Source: Mycobacterium sp. 852002-51163_SCH5372311
GTDB taxonomy: Bacteria > Actinomycetota > Actinomycetes > Mycobacteriales > Mycobacteriaceae
Reading direction: 5' to 3'
Length of the DNA: 33,792 nucleotides
NCBI RefSeq assembly: GCF_001667115.1
Contig: NZ_LZIJ01000076.1
Coordinates: 1 to 33,792 of the forward strand
In this document: piece by piece, positions 8,045-15,591 of the stretch
How positions within the stretch are numbered: position 1 is the stretch's first letter
How the letters are laid out: every line of letters begins with the position of its first letter
Made by a program: the position numbers and the translations under genes
Notes under the pieces: generated by a model
What the model saw: only the letters and a program-made list of their open reading frames with translations
What the model was told of the DNA's origin: nothing
Database searches by the model: none

Positions 8045-8085
8045 CCCGGGCTCGCCAGAGTCGGTGAGTCCGGGTTCTTCAGTTT
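8045..8085 (+). terminator. Candidate intrinsic terminator or attenuator after the esx pair
   Basis: CCCGGGCTC at 8045-8053 pairs with GAGTCCGGG at 8066-8074 (one G-U pair) around a 12-nt loop. A T-rich run, TTCTTCAGTTTC, follows from 8075. The hairpin begins 22 nt after the EsxA-like stop codon, which suits partial termination between the esx genes and the downstream substrate genes. The T-run is interrupted, so it may be weak. No other strong feature is seen in the 167-bp gap. Confidence 0.5.
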
Positions 8086-8190
8086 CATGACGCCGGTCAG
8101 AAGGCGTGTCCAGGGGAACGGCCGAGTGGCAGTGCGCCTTCAAAGCCACCGTTTCCGCCTTCACGCGAAGCGGAATGTGGAAGGAATAAC

Positions 8191-8529
8191 ATGACGACGA
8201 ATGATCCGTCGCTCAATCAAATCACGAGCTATATGCGGCAACATCAGGCCGACCCGCAAAACCTTCAATTCTCGCAGGCCAAGCAGCAGGAGTACGTGGG
8301 ACGCATCAACAACCTGGGAATGGTGTTGAGGGATAACCTCACAAAGATCCACGGTGTGGACGACTGGCAGGTTGGACTTTTCACGTCCGCGCTTCAGACC
8401 AAGACTAATCTAAGCGCCGACGTCAAAGACATTCAGAGTCTGGTCAACGGATACCTCGGGTTTGTTTCCGCGTTTGCCGAAGCGGTGCAAGCCGCCGGCC
8501 ACAACATCCAGACGACGGACCAACCCTAA
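8191..8529 (+). CDS. Small helical ESX-locus protein, possible WXG100/EspC-like partner
   Basis: A 112-aa protein predicted to be mostly helical, with a D-D-W-Q-V-G turn (Trp at about residue 58) that could stand for a WXG-type turn. It follows the Esx pair, has a GGAAGGA ribosome binding site before ATG 8191 and is 50 bp ahead of the EspB-like gene. It may be the small helical partner of that protein, as EspC is for EspA or PE for PPE. No membrane segment, signal peptide or C-terminal YxxxD/E is visible. I do not recognise a named family. Confidence 0.6.
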   Translation: MTTNDPSLNQITSYMRQHQADPQNLQFSQAKQQEYVGRINNLGMVLRDNLTKIHGVDDWQVGLFTSALQTKTNLSADVKDIQSLVNGYLGFVSAFAEAVQAAGHNIQTTDQP

Positions 8530-8579
8530 GCCGGCGGACAACTGCTCTGGTGACGAGCGGGAAATGAGAGGGGGCGAGG

Positions 8580-9992
8580 TTGGCACCGGAGCCTGATCCG
8601 AACTTGGCCGATTTGCTCGGCGCCCCTGAGGGCTCGCCGGGCAACGGGCCTTTGCCTGTTTCGCCGCCCGCTAACCCGTTACCACCTTTTGCTCCCGCAC
8701 CTTCCAACCCGGCAGCCGGGTTCGGGGGCACCCATTTGGGCGAACTGAATAAGAACCCCTCCCTCAACGGCACGGAATTGCCGCTACATGCCCGGTCAGC
8801 CGTGCCCGGTGAGTGGGTCGACAAATATGAAACCGCGCTCCGCGCGATGAAGCCGGCAGCCGAGAATCTCGACGGTCATGCGCAAGACTGGAGATCCCTG
8901 CACGACGAGGTTGTCGGGGTCCGGGACGAATTTCTACGCTGGCTCGACCAAACTTTGAACGAGCCAGACGGCTGGCGCGGTCAGACAGCCATGGCAATCG
9001 TCAACAAAGCGAAAGAGTCTTTGAGCAAGCTCGACGAACTGGCCATGGCGGCATACACAATGAGCATTTTGATCGAGGCCTTCGGCAATGTCATCACCGG
9101 AACTCGAAACCTCATTGTCGGCCGAGAAAATGAATATATCAACGAGGTGCTTAAATGCTCCGAAAACTCTACTCCGGAAACCCGGAAGGATAAAGAGAAT
9201 CAACTCAACCTCTTCGCGCAAGAGGTGATAAACACACTCTACAATCCGTCGATCTCGGGTATAAGCGGCAAGCATCCTGAAATCAGCACGACAAGTCCCA
9301 CGGTAGGCGTGCCGGGCGGTGCTCCCCCCGGGCTGGGTTTCCCCGGTGGTTCGGGCGGTCCCGCAGGGCCCGGAGCGATCAAGCCCGGCGGTTTGGGTAT
9401 GCCGGAACTTCCCTCGCCCAACGGGCTCACGGGTCCGACGGACCCAGCGAGCGGGCAAGGTATGCCGACGATGCCTGCCGGCTCGCCGCAAGGTGCCGGG
9501 GATGCCGCCAAGGGCGCGGGCAACGCGGCCGGCCAAGGCGCCAACGCCGCCAACCAGGCACTGGATCAAGCAACGAAGGGTGGCCAGAAGAACCCGTCGG
9601 GAGGCCTGCCCGGCGGTGTCCTCACACCGGCCGCGCACGGCCTCAACCGGCCGACCAAAGCCACAGGCTCAGGCGGTGCTCGAGGCGCAAGCGGAGCGGC
9701 ACCACGCGGTCCGTCGCTCGGCAAGCCCGCTGCCCAGTTGACGCCGGTGAGCAAAGCGGCGGCCAGCGCCGCGGTACCGGCTTCCCGGGCAGGTGTCAGC
9801 GGAGGCAACGGAGCCCCTGTCGCCGGTGCGCCGGCCGCAGGCCATCAAGGAGGCAAAGCCGGCAAGGAGCACCGGGTGAGTAAGGCGTTGCGCCACACCA
9901 AGCATGGTCAGGACGTGATCGGCGAGGCCGACGCCGTCGTCCCGGTGGTCGGCGATGAATCCGAAGCCGTCGGGCCGCGCCGCCCGGGGTAG
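8580..9992 (+). CDS. EspB/PPE-like large ESX substrate
   Basis: A 470-aa protein with a Pro-rich opening (about 1-70) and a long helical domain (about 75-230). That domain contains G-W-R-G, a WXG-type turn, at about residues 122-125. A Gly/Pro/Ala-rich tail (about 240-430) and a charged C-terminus follow, ending in two V-x-G-E/D-acidic segments. The layout, a helical PE/PPE-type fold followed by a flexible Gly-rich tail, matches EspB of ESX-1, which is also about 460 aa. No sequence-specific hallmark proves EspB. The start is TTG 8580 with AGAGGGGG just upstream. It is followed by an EspG-like gene, which suggests chaperone-dependent export. Confidence 0.6.
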   Translation: MAPEPDPNLADLLGAPEGSPGNGPLPVSPPANPLPPFAPAPSNPAAGFGGTHLGELNKNPSLNGTELPLHARSAVPGEWVDKYETALRAMKPAAENLDGHAQDWRSLHDEVVGVRDEFLRWLDQTLNEPDGWRGQTAMAIVNKAKESLSKLDELAMAAYTMSILIEAFGNVITGTRNLIVGRENEYINEVLKCSENSTPETRKDKENQLNLFAQEVINTLYNPSISGISGKHPEISTTSPTVGVPGGAPPGLGFPGGSGGPAGPGAIKPGGLGMPELPSPNGLTGPTDPASGQGMPTMPAGSPQGAGDAAKGAGNAAGQGANAANQALDQATKGGQKNPSGGLPGGVLTPAAHGLNRPTKATGSGGARGASGAAPRGPSLGKPAAQLTPVSKAAASAAVPASRAGVSGGNGAPVAGAPAAGHQGGKAGKEHRVSKALRHTKHGQDVIGEADAVVPVVGDESEAVGPRRPG

Positions 9993-10050
9993 GTCGGTCG
10001 TTGCTGACGGACCTCCCTCGTCAGGCACTGCCGACCGGAAATTGGTGAAC

Positions 10051-10833
10051 ATGACGAACGCGAACCGCGTGGTGGGACTCAATCGAGTGGGAAAGATCGA
10101 TCTGCTCGATGTGAAGATCATCAGCGAGTACTACGGCCGGGCATTCATGCCATATCCATTCATGGAGACGCGATCTCACCCCTTCGCCAATTACGAGGAA
10201 TATTCTGCCTACGCGACGTCAGTTCCCGATCGTTACAACCACGGCGACTTGCACATGTTCCAGAAGTGGTTTTCGACCTACATCGATGCCGATCTGCGTG
10301 TCGAATGCAGCGTGCATGAATTGAATTCAGAATCTGCGGGTCAGCGAATTGTCGCTCATCGCTTGGACCACCTTGGTTACTTGGCGATACAACAGCCCGA
10401 CGACGTGGTTGAAGTGTTGACGCTAAGTGCCTATGACTTGGGTGCGGCGATAGCAGGAACGGTTGAACTGACCAAGCCGGGAAAGCATCCGGCCATATTG
10501 ATCCCTGAGTATGGACAAGGGCTTAGCGGCCACCGCGACGACGAACTCGTCGCTGTGCAGGCACGGCCTGTCGCCCCCACAGGGGTCACCGTTCCGCGCG
10601 CGGAGGTGACTGTGTTCGGCAGAGTGCAGAGTCACTGGCAACCTGCACGCGATTGGGGGTTCGACGCCACCAAGAGCGCGGTTGTCTGGGTGCGTCTGGG
10701 CGACGACGGCGAATACCTCCTCGCTCCGGATTTGAGTTGTGCGAAACCGATGACGGCGCGGGAATTGAGCGACCGAATCGATCGGCTCATCGCCAAGAAT
10801 GTGGCGGTCCTGCGGGAGTTGCGCGGCCGCTGA
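10051..10833 (+). CDS. Second EspG-like chaperone
   Basis: A 260-aa cytosolic protein with EspG-like features. It has a mixed alpha/beta C-terminal half with V-T-V-F-G-R-V, then T-K-S-A-V-V-W-V-R-L-G-D-D-G-E-Y-L-L-A-P-D, typical of the late strands in EspG, and a terminal helix with L-S-D-R-I-D-R-L. The N-terminal half is divergent, rich in aromatic residues (Y-Y-G-R-A-F-M-P-Y-P-F). It follows the EspB-like gene by 58 bp, just as the first espG follows the PPE-like gene. I set the start at ATG 10051. The frame is open upstream to 9955, but that overlaps the EspB-like gene. Its stop lies 9 bp from the convergent stop at 10843. Confidence 0.65.
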   Translation: MTNANRVVGLNRVGKIDLLDVKIISEYYGRAFMPYPFMETRSHPFANYEEYSAYATSVPDRYNHGDLHMFQKWFSTYIDADLRVECSVHELNSESAGQRIVAHRLDHLGYLAIQQPDDVVEVLTLSAYDLGAAIAGTVELTKPGKHPAILIPEYGQGLSGHRDDELVAVQARPVAPTGVTVPRAEVTVFGRVQSHWQPARDWGFDATKSAVVWVRLGDDGEYLLAPDLSCAKPMTARELSDRIDRLIAKNVAVLRELRGR

Positions 10834-10842
10834 CGCCGGCAG

Positions 10843-12714
10843 TCACTCCGGTGCGCGCAGCGACACGATGGTGTCGCTTTTGCGGGTGCGTTGCAAAAGG
10901 CCGTTGTCGACTTTCCAGATGACGACCCGACTGTCGTCGGGTTCTGACGGCGTCTCCCACAATGTTTGACACGTCGAGGCGTCGATGGCGACGTTCTTGG
11001 CGGTGTCCTGCGTGAGGATGATGTTCCCGTCGGACGCGACATATGCGACGCCGAGATGCATTTTGCAGGTAGGTCCCGAGCGGCCGGTGGGCAGATCCCA
11101 TTGCTGCCAGCTCTCGTCGGGACCGATCAAGCTTCTCCTGACGTAGAGTTTGGTGCCGATGGTCTGGAATTCGCTGGCGACCGATTCGCCTGGAATTCGG
11201 GCGAGCAGTTTGCCGCCGGCGGTGTAGACCATCCACTCGGGCCGAGACTCGGGATTGACGACGAAGATCGGCGTCGCGGCATCCTGCATCGGCGAGGCGA
11301 AACCGACTTCTTGGCGCGCGACCTCACGACCGCGGGTGTCATAGAACAAGACGCCCCCGGACACGCCTTCCTGGTAGTGGTACGCAAAGCCGCCGTTGTA
11401 GACGGCGGCGCGGTCGATGGTTATGCCCGCCGCGGGATTCGGAGTCAGGTCTTTGCCGTCGATCACCGAGAAGACCCGATCCTTGGGGCCGGATCGATCG
11501 GAAGCGGTTCGCCGCTGCAGCGCCACTGTCAAGGGAGGGATGTCGCCGACTCTCAGGTAGTTCGGCAACACGACCTCTCCGTCGCCTGGCACGAACCAGG
11601 TCAATTCCGCCTGCGGCCCGACGCCGTAGACGCCCTTGCCCTTGACGGCGGCGACCAGCCGGGTTTCGCCCCGATAGTTACCGACGGCCCGTATCCTCGG
11701 CCCCGGTCCGTACTGTTCCTGCGGATACAACTCGGTGCGGCCGGTGAAGGTCACTGCGCCGCGGTCGAGGTCGATCACCCACACCAGCTGCGGTCGTTCC
11801 TTGCGGTATCCCTCGGTCAGGCACACCGCGACCGAAGGACCATTGCTGTAGCAGTCGCTTGCGCCTCCGTAGAAACCGGTGAGCGCGACGGGTGCGAACA
11901 GCCGCTTGCCGCTGCCGGTATCCAGCCCGTACACCCAGCCCATCGGATTCGAGCAGGGGCCGTCGTCGCAGTGAGCGGTGACGAAGTAGGCCTTCTGGCC
12001 GCTGCTGGCGAACAGGTCTCCGACCGGCACGTGGGGCGGCAGCCCGATGTCGGTGGCGCGGACCCGCCATCCCGGCACCGGCTGGCGGTTCAGCGGGAAA
12101 GACACCAACAATTCTTTCGGCGTGCCGGTCGGCGGTGGTGCGGGCGGTGCAGTGCCTGCGCCGGGCGCGGTGCCGCCGCGTTCGCCCGACCACGGATGCC
12201 ACCAAACGACCGCGACCAGACTGACAACCAAGACCGTCACCGCGCCGACAGTGGCGGCGATCCACCGGCCTCGACGGCTCGGCCGTGGGGCGGCATCGCT
12301 GCTCGGCTGCGACGGCGCCTCGTTGGCTGACTGCTCCCCAGTCTCCGGCTCAACCCAACGGAAACCGTCCGGCGGGCGCGGCGGGGCAGAGACCGCCGCG
12401 GCCGGTTCGGCGCGGGCGGACAACCGCCCGTCGGCTGCACAGTCGATGACCAGCCGCTGCCAGGGCGCGCCGGCTGCCGCCGCGCGGCGTTGATGCTCGG
12501 CAAGAACACTAATGGCGCCGGCTGAAACGCTCGAAGGCAGTTGCCGGCCGTCTGCCGTCGTGACGAACGCCTGCGCTACCACCGGTTGCGATGACGGTTC
12601 GAACTCGCCGTGTAGCTGCTGCCAGCCCGGCGGCGCTTCGGTCAACAGCAGCTTGACCGCGTCCTCGACGAGGTCCCGATCACGAACCCGACCTCCGTCG
12701 CCGTCCGCCGTCAC
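10843..12714 (-). CDS. Single-pass membrane protein with predicted extracytoplasmic beta-propeller
   Basis: A 623-aa protein with three parts. The cytosolic N-terminal domain (about 1-90) contains L-L-L-T-E-A-P-P-G-W and a beta/alpha pattern I do not recognise. A Pro/Ser-rich linker follows, then a transmembrane helix (about 148-172, WIAATVGAVTVLVVSLVAVVWW). The large C-terminal domain (about 200-623) has repeated beta-strand blades in PQQ/quinoprotein-like style, and paired cysteines in several places fit an oxidising compartment. The GTG start at 12714 lies 25 bp after the stop of the propeller kinase, so it is the last gene of the eccC-eccD-mycP-espI operon. The protein may be a sensor, an assembly platform or a partner of the kinase. 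Function unknown. Confidence 0.75.
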   Translation of the reverse strand: MTADGDGGRVRDRDLVEDAVKLLLTEAPPGWQQLHGEFEPSSQPVVAQAFVTTADGRQLPSSVSAGAISVLAEHQRRAAAAGAPWQRLVIDCAADGRLSARAEPAAAVSAPPRPPDGFRWVEPETGEQSANEAPSQPSSDAAPRPSRRGRWIAATVGAVTVLVVSLVAVVWWHPWSGERGGTAPGAGTAPPAPPPTGTPKELLVSFPLNRQPVPGWRVRATDIGLPPHVPVGDLFASSGQKAYFVTAHCDDGPCSNPMGWVYGLDTGSGKRLFAPVALTGFYGGASDCYSNGPSVAVCLTEGYRKERPQLVWVIDLDRGAVTFTGRTELYPQEQYGPGPRIRAVGNYRGETRLVAAVKGKGVYGVGPQAELTWFVPGDGEVVLPNYLRVGDIPPLTVALQRRTASDRSGPKDRVFSVIDGKDLTPNPAAGITIDRAAVYNGGFAYHYQEGVSGGVLFYDTRGREVARQEVGFASPMQDAATPIFVVNPESRPEWMVYTAGGKLLARIPGESVASEFQTIGTKLYVRRSLIGPDESWQQWDLPTGRSGPTCKMHLGVAYVASDGNIILTQDTAKNVAIDASTCQTLWETPSEPDDSRVVIWKVDNGLLQRTRKSDTIVSLRAPE

Positions 12715-12739
12715 AGGCCAAGATTAAAGCAGCGCACGC

Positions 12740-14695
12740 TCAGCGGGCCGGCTCGATCACCGACACGGTGTTGTTGCTGTTGGCGGTGTAGGCGGTGTGG
12801 GTGATGGAGTCGACAGCCACCGCCCACAAGCGGGCGCCGACGTTGATGGTGGCGGTGACGGCGTGATTTGTGGTGTCGATGACGGACACCGTGCCGTCGG
12901 TGCTGTTGGTGGTGTAGGCGGTGTGAGCGGTCGGATCCACCGCTATCCCCCACGGATTCGTGCCGACTTTGATGGTGGCGGTGACGGTGCGATTGGTGGT
13001 GTCAATCACCGACACGGTGTTGTCGCCGTAGTTGGCGGTGTACGCCACATGGGCGGTGGGGTCGACGACGACGCCGAGCGGGCCGTTTCCGACGGTGATC
13101 GTGGTGTTGGTGAGCGTGTGGTTGGCGGTGTCGATGACCGACACGGTGCCGTCGCTGTTGTTGGTGATGTAGGCGGTGTGCGTGAGAGGATCCACGGCCA
13201 CCCACTCCGGGTGTTTGCCGACTTGGACGGTGGCAGTGACAGCGTGGCTGGCGGTGTCGATGACCGACACTGTGTTGTCCCAATTGTTGGCTGCGTAGGC
13301 GGTGTGGGTGGCGGGATCCACCGCTATCCCCCACGGGTTGGTGCCCACTTTGATGGTGGCGGTGAGGGTGCGGCTGCTGGTGTCGATGACCGACACCGTG
13401 TCGTCGCGGTTGTCCGCGGTGTAAACGGTGTGCGTGATCGGGTCGACGGCCACCCCGAGCGGACCTCTGTTCACCGGGATCGTGGCGGTAACGCTGCGGC
13501 CGGTGGTGTCGATGACCGACACGGTGTTGTCGCCGTAGTTCGCGGTATAGGCGGTGTGGGTGGTGGGGTCGACCGTCACACCCTCGGGGTGCTTGCCGAC
13601 CGGAACGGTCGCGGTGACGAGGGCGAGGACGGTGCTGGGCGGAGAGTTCGCCGGCTTGTGCTGCCGGTGACTGATCCAGTAGGGAATCGCGGCGGCTGCG
13701 ACCAGGACGACGGCGGCGATCGTGGCCAGCAAGGCGATCCGGCGGGGAAGCCCGGATCGCTTCAGTGTGACGGCGTCCGTACCGGGGGGACGCACCGTAG
13801 CCTTCCGGGACGGTGTGTCGCCGCGATGTTGCGAAGGATTCAATACGCGATCGGCGGCGGTCGCGAGTTCGCCCGCACTCGCGTAGCGGTCGTCGGGGTC
13901 CTTGGCCATGCCTTTGGCAATGACCCCGTCGAATCCGGCGGGAATGCTCGCCCGATCCTGGCTGGGCCGCGGAATCGGAGATATCATGTGCGCCGCGATC
14001 AGGGCGGCCACGTCGCCGGTCGGATAGGGCGAGCTGCCGGTCAGGCACTCGTAGAGCACACAAGCCAACGCGTAGATGTCGGCGCGGTGGTCGACCTCCC
14101 CGCCGGCGAGTCGCTCCGGCGCCATGTAGGCGAAGGTGCCGATCGTGTTGCCGGCGGTGGTGAGTTTGGCGTCGCTGGCAGCATTGGCCAGCCCGAAGTC
14201 GACCAGGCACGCGAAGTCACCGGGAGCCAGAAGTACGTTGGCGGGTTTGACATCTCGATGGATGATCTGCTCGGCGTGCGCCGCATCCAGGGCCGAGGCG
14301 ATCTGAGCGACGATCGAGACCGCCCGCGCTGGATCCAGGGCACCGCTGTCGTCCAGCACTGCCCGCAAGTCGGAGCCCGGGATCAACCGCATGTCGATGT
14401 AGAGCTGGCCGTTGATCTCTCCGTAGTCGTGAATCGGAACTACGTGCGGCTCGTTGAGCCGGCCTGCGGTGCTGGCTTCGCGGAACAACCGCGCGCGAAA
14501 AATCGGATTGTCCGAATATGACGGCGGCAAGAGTTTCAGCGCAACGGTCCGGTTCTTCTTGGTGTCGACGGCCGCATACACTTCGCCGAACCCGCCGCGG
14601 CCCAGCAATCGGGTGAGCACGTAGTGCCCGAATCGCGATTCGCTGGGCCACTCCGCCGTGGTGCGGCCGGCCGGCGGTTCGTCTACCAACAGCAC
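12740..14695 (-). CDS. Transmembrane Ser/Thr protein kinase with seven YVTN beta-propeller repeats
   Basis: A 651-aa PknD-type receptor kinase. The kinase domain (about 23-285) is complete: G-R-G-G-F-G-E-V glycine loop, catalytic Lys54 in V-A-L-K, H-R-D-V-K-P-A-N (Asp148), DFG 166-168, activation-loop Thr179, 180, 184 and 187, and APE 192-194. A juxtamembrane region leads to one transmembrane helix (about 319-341). After it come seven repeats of about 42 residues with V-A-V-D-P-x-T-H-T-A-Y-x-x-N and T-V-S-V-I-D-T, which should fold as a periplasmic propeller. Mycobacterial PknD also has an external propeller, but of NHL type. The GTG start at 14695 lies 26 bp after the methyltransferase stop. 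It probably senses an external ligand and phosphorylates ESX or regulatory proteins. Confidence 0.92.
   Translation of the reverse strand: MLLVDEPPAGRTTAEWPSESRFGHYVLTRLLGRGGFGEVYAAVDTKKNRTVALKLLPPSYSDNPIFRARLFREASTAGRLNEPHVVPIHDYGEINGQLYIDMRLIPGSDLRAVLDDSGALDPARAVSIVAQIASALDAAHAEQIIHRDVKPANVLLAPGDFACLVDFGLANAASDAKLTTAGNTIGTFAYMAPERLAGGEVDHRADIYALACVLYECLTGSSPYPTGDVAALIAAHMISPIPRPSQDRASIPAGFDGVIAKGMAKDPDDRYASAGELATAADRVLNPSQHRGDTPSRKATVRPPGTDAVTLKRSGLPRRIALLATIAAVVLVAAAAIPYWISHRQHKPANSPPSTVLALVTATVPVGKHPEGVTVDPTTHTAYTANYGDNTVSVIDTTGRSVTATIPVNRGPLGVAVDPITHTVYTADNRDDTVSVIDTSSRTLTATIKVGTNPWGIAVDPATHTAYAANNWDNTVSVIDTASHAVTATVQVGKHPEWVAVDPLTHTAYITNNSDGTVSVIDTANHTLTNTTITVGNGPLGVVVDPTAHVAYTANYGDNTVSVIDTTNRTVTATIKVGTNPWGIAVDPTAHTAYTTNSTDGTVSVIDTTNHAVTATINVGARLWAVAVDSITHTAYTANSNNTVSVIEPAR
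12743..13640 (-). repeat. Seven tandem DNA repeats of about 125 bp encoding the YVTN propeller
   Basis: Copies of a GACCGACACGGTGT-type segment recur at about 12755, 12879, 13002, 13134, 13258, 13384 and 13510, so the period is about 123-132 bp. They encode the propeller blades of the kinase. Third-position differences between copies show that the repeats have diverged yet stay alignable, so unequal recombination could change the blade number. Confidence 0.8.
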
Positions 14696-14721
14696 CCCCT
14701 AGCGGTCACGATCCGCCGGCG

Positions 14722-15561
14722 TCAGCGCGGCTTGTGGGCCTCTATCAGTACCCGTGAGGTGTGGGTGACGAATGCCCCGTCGGCTTCGATCTGCTGGTGC
14801 AGTTTTAGCAGCTTATCGCGGTAGTTTTCGACCGCGAACCCTGGAACGACCCAGTCCAGCTTGCGCAGGAAATAGATGACGGCGCCGATGTCGAAGAATT
14901 CCAGCCGGATCTGCTCGTGCCGTAGGTCGACCACGTCGAGACCGGCCGCACCCACTTCGGCCCTGACGGTATCGGGGTCCAGCTGTCCACGAATCCGGCG
15001 TTCGGGTTGCGCCCCCGCGAAGTACTCGATGAGCGTGCGCAGGTAGATGACGCCGACATGCTGGGCGAAATATGTGCCGCCCGGTTTGAGCAACCGGGCG
15101 ATCTCGTCCCACCACACCGCCGAAGGATGCCGACTGCACACCAGATCGAAGGCGGCATCGGCGAACGGCAGCGGCAGCTCGTCGCCCTTGGTCGCGACCA
15201 CGACGACGCCCAGCGGATGCAGTAGCTGGGTGGCCAAAGCGATGTTGGGCGGCCACGGCTCAGTGGCGGCCATCGTCGGGGGAAAGACCGGACCGGCCCC
15301 CGCCAGCACCTCACCCCCGCCGGTGTAGATGTCCAGCGCCGAGCCCACCTCCGGCAGGCGGGCACGCAACAGTCGTTGATATCCCCACGACGGGCGCTGC
15401 TCGGTGGCCCTGCCGTCCAGCCAGGAGAAGTCCCAGCCCGCAACGGATACCGAAGCGGCCTCTGCGACCAGCTGCTCGAAGGTGCGCTCCACGTCGCACA
15501 TCATCGCATGCAGCCGGCTGCTTCGGGGCGCGCGTGCGACCTTGCCGTCGCGGGTTGTCAC
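14722..15561 (-). CDS. Class I SAM-dependent methyltransferase
   Basis: A 279-aa protein with a Rossmann-type methyltransferase core. Motif I is A-L-D-I-Y-T-G-G-G-E at about residues 75-84, motif II ends in A-T-E-P-W, and an L-P-L-P-F-A-D-A-A-F-D-L-V-C segment follows. The post-III region is L-L-K-P-G-G-T-Y-F-A-Q, as in Methyltransf_11. A GTG at 15561 is used as the start; a Met-Met pair about 20 residues later is an alternative. It is placed between the espI-like gene (30 bp) and the kinase (26 bp). The substrate is unknown; a protein or small molecule of this locus is a guess. Such a gene is not part of standard ESX loci. Confidence 0.85.
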   Translation of the reverse strand: MTTRDGKVARAPRSSRLHAMMCDVERTFEQLVAEAASVSVAGWDFSWLDGRATEQRPSWGYQRLLRARLPEVGSALDIYTGGGEVLAGAGPVFPPTMAATEPWPPNIALATQLLHPLGVVVVATKGDELPLPFADAAFDLVCSRHPSAVWWDEIARLLKPGGTYFAQHVGVIYLRTLIEYFAGAQPERRIRGQLDPDTVRAEVGAAGLDVVDLRHEQIRLEFFDIGAVIYFLRKLDWVVPGFAVENYRDKLLKLHQQIEADGAFVTHTSRVLIEAHKPR

Positions 15562-15591
15562 ACGGTGCGCCGCAAATCGAATAGCTTTGCG

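Noticed and set aside
10966..12330. Plus-strand open frame of 454 codons opposite the propeller protein
   Set aside because: Low-complexity Arg/Gly/Asp composition, no start context, and complete overlap with a gene that has a clear membrane helix and operon position.
12797..14521. Long plus-strand open frame (574 codons) opposite the kinase gene
   Set aside because: It mirrors the repeated, high-GC kinase/propeller gene. Its protein is Gly/Arg/Asp-rich with no domain, while the minus strand encodes an intact kinase.
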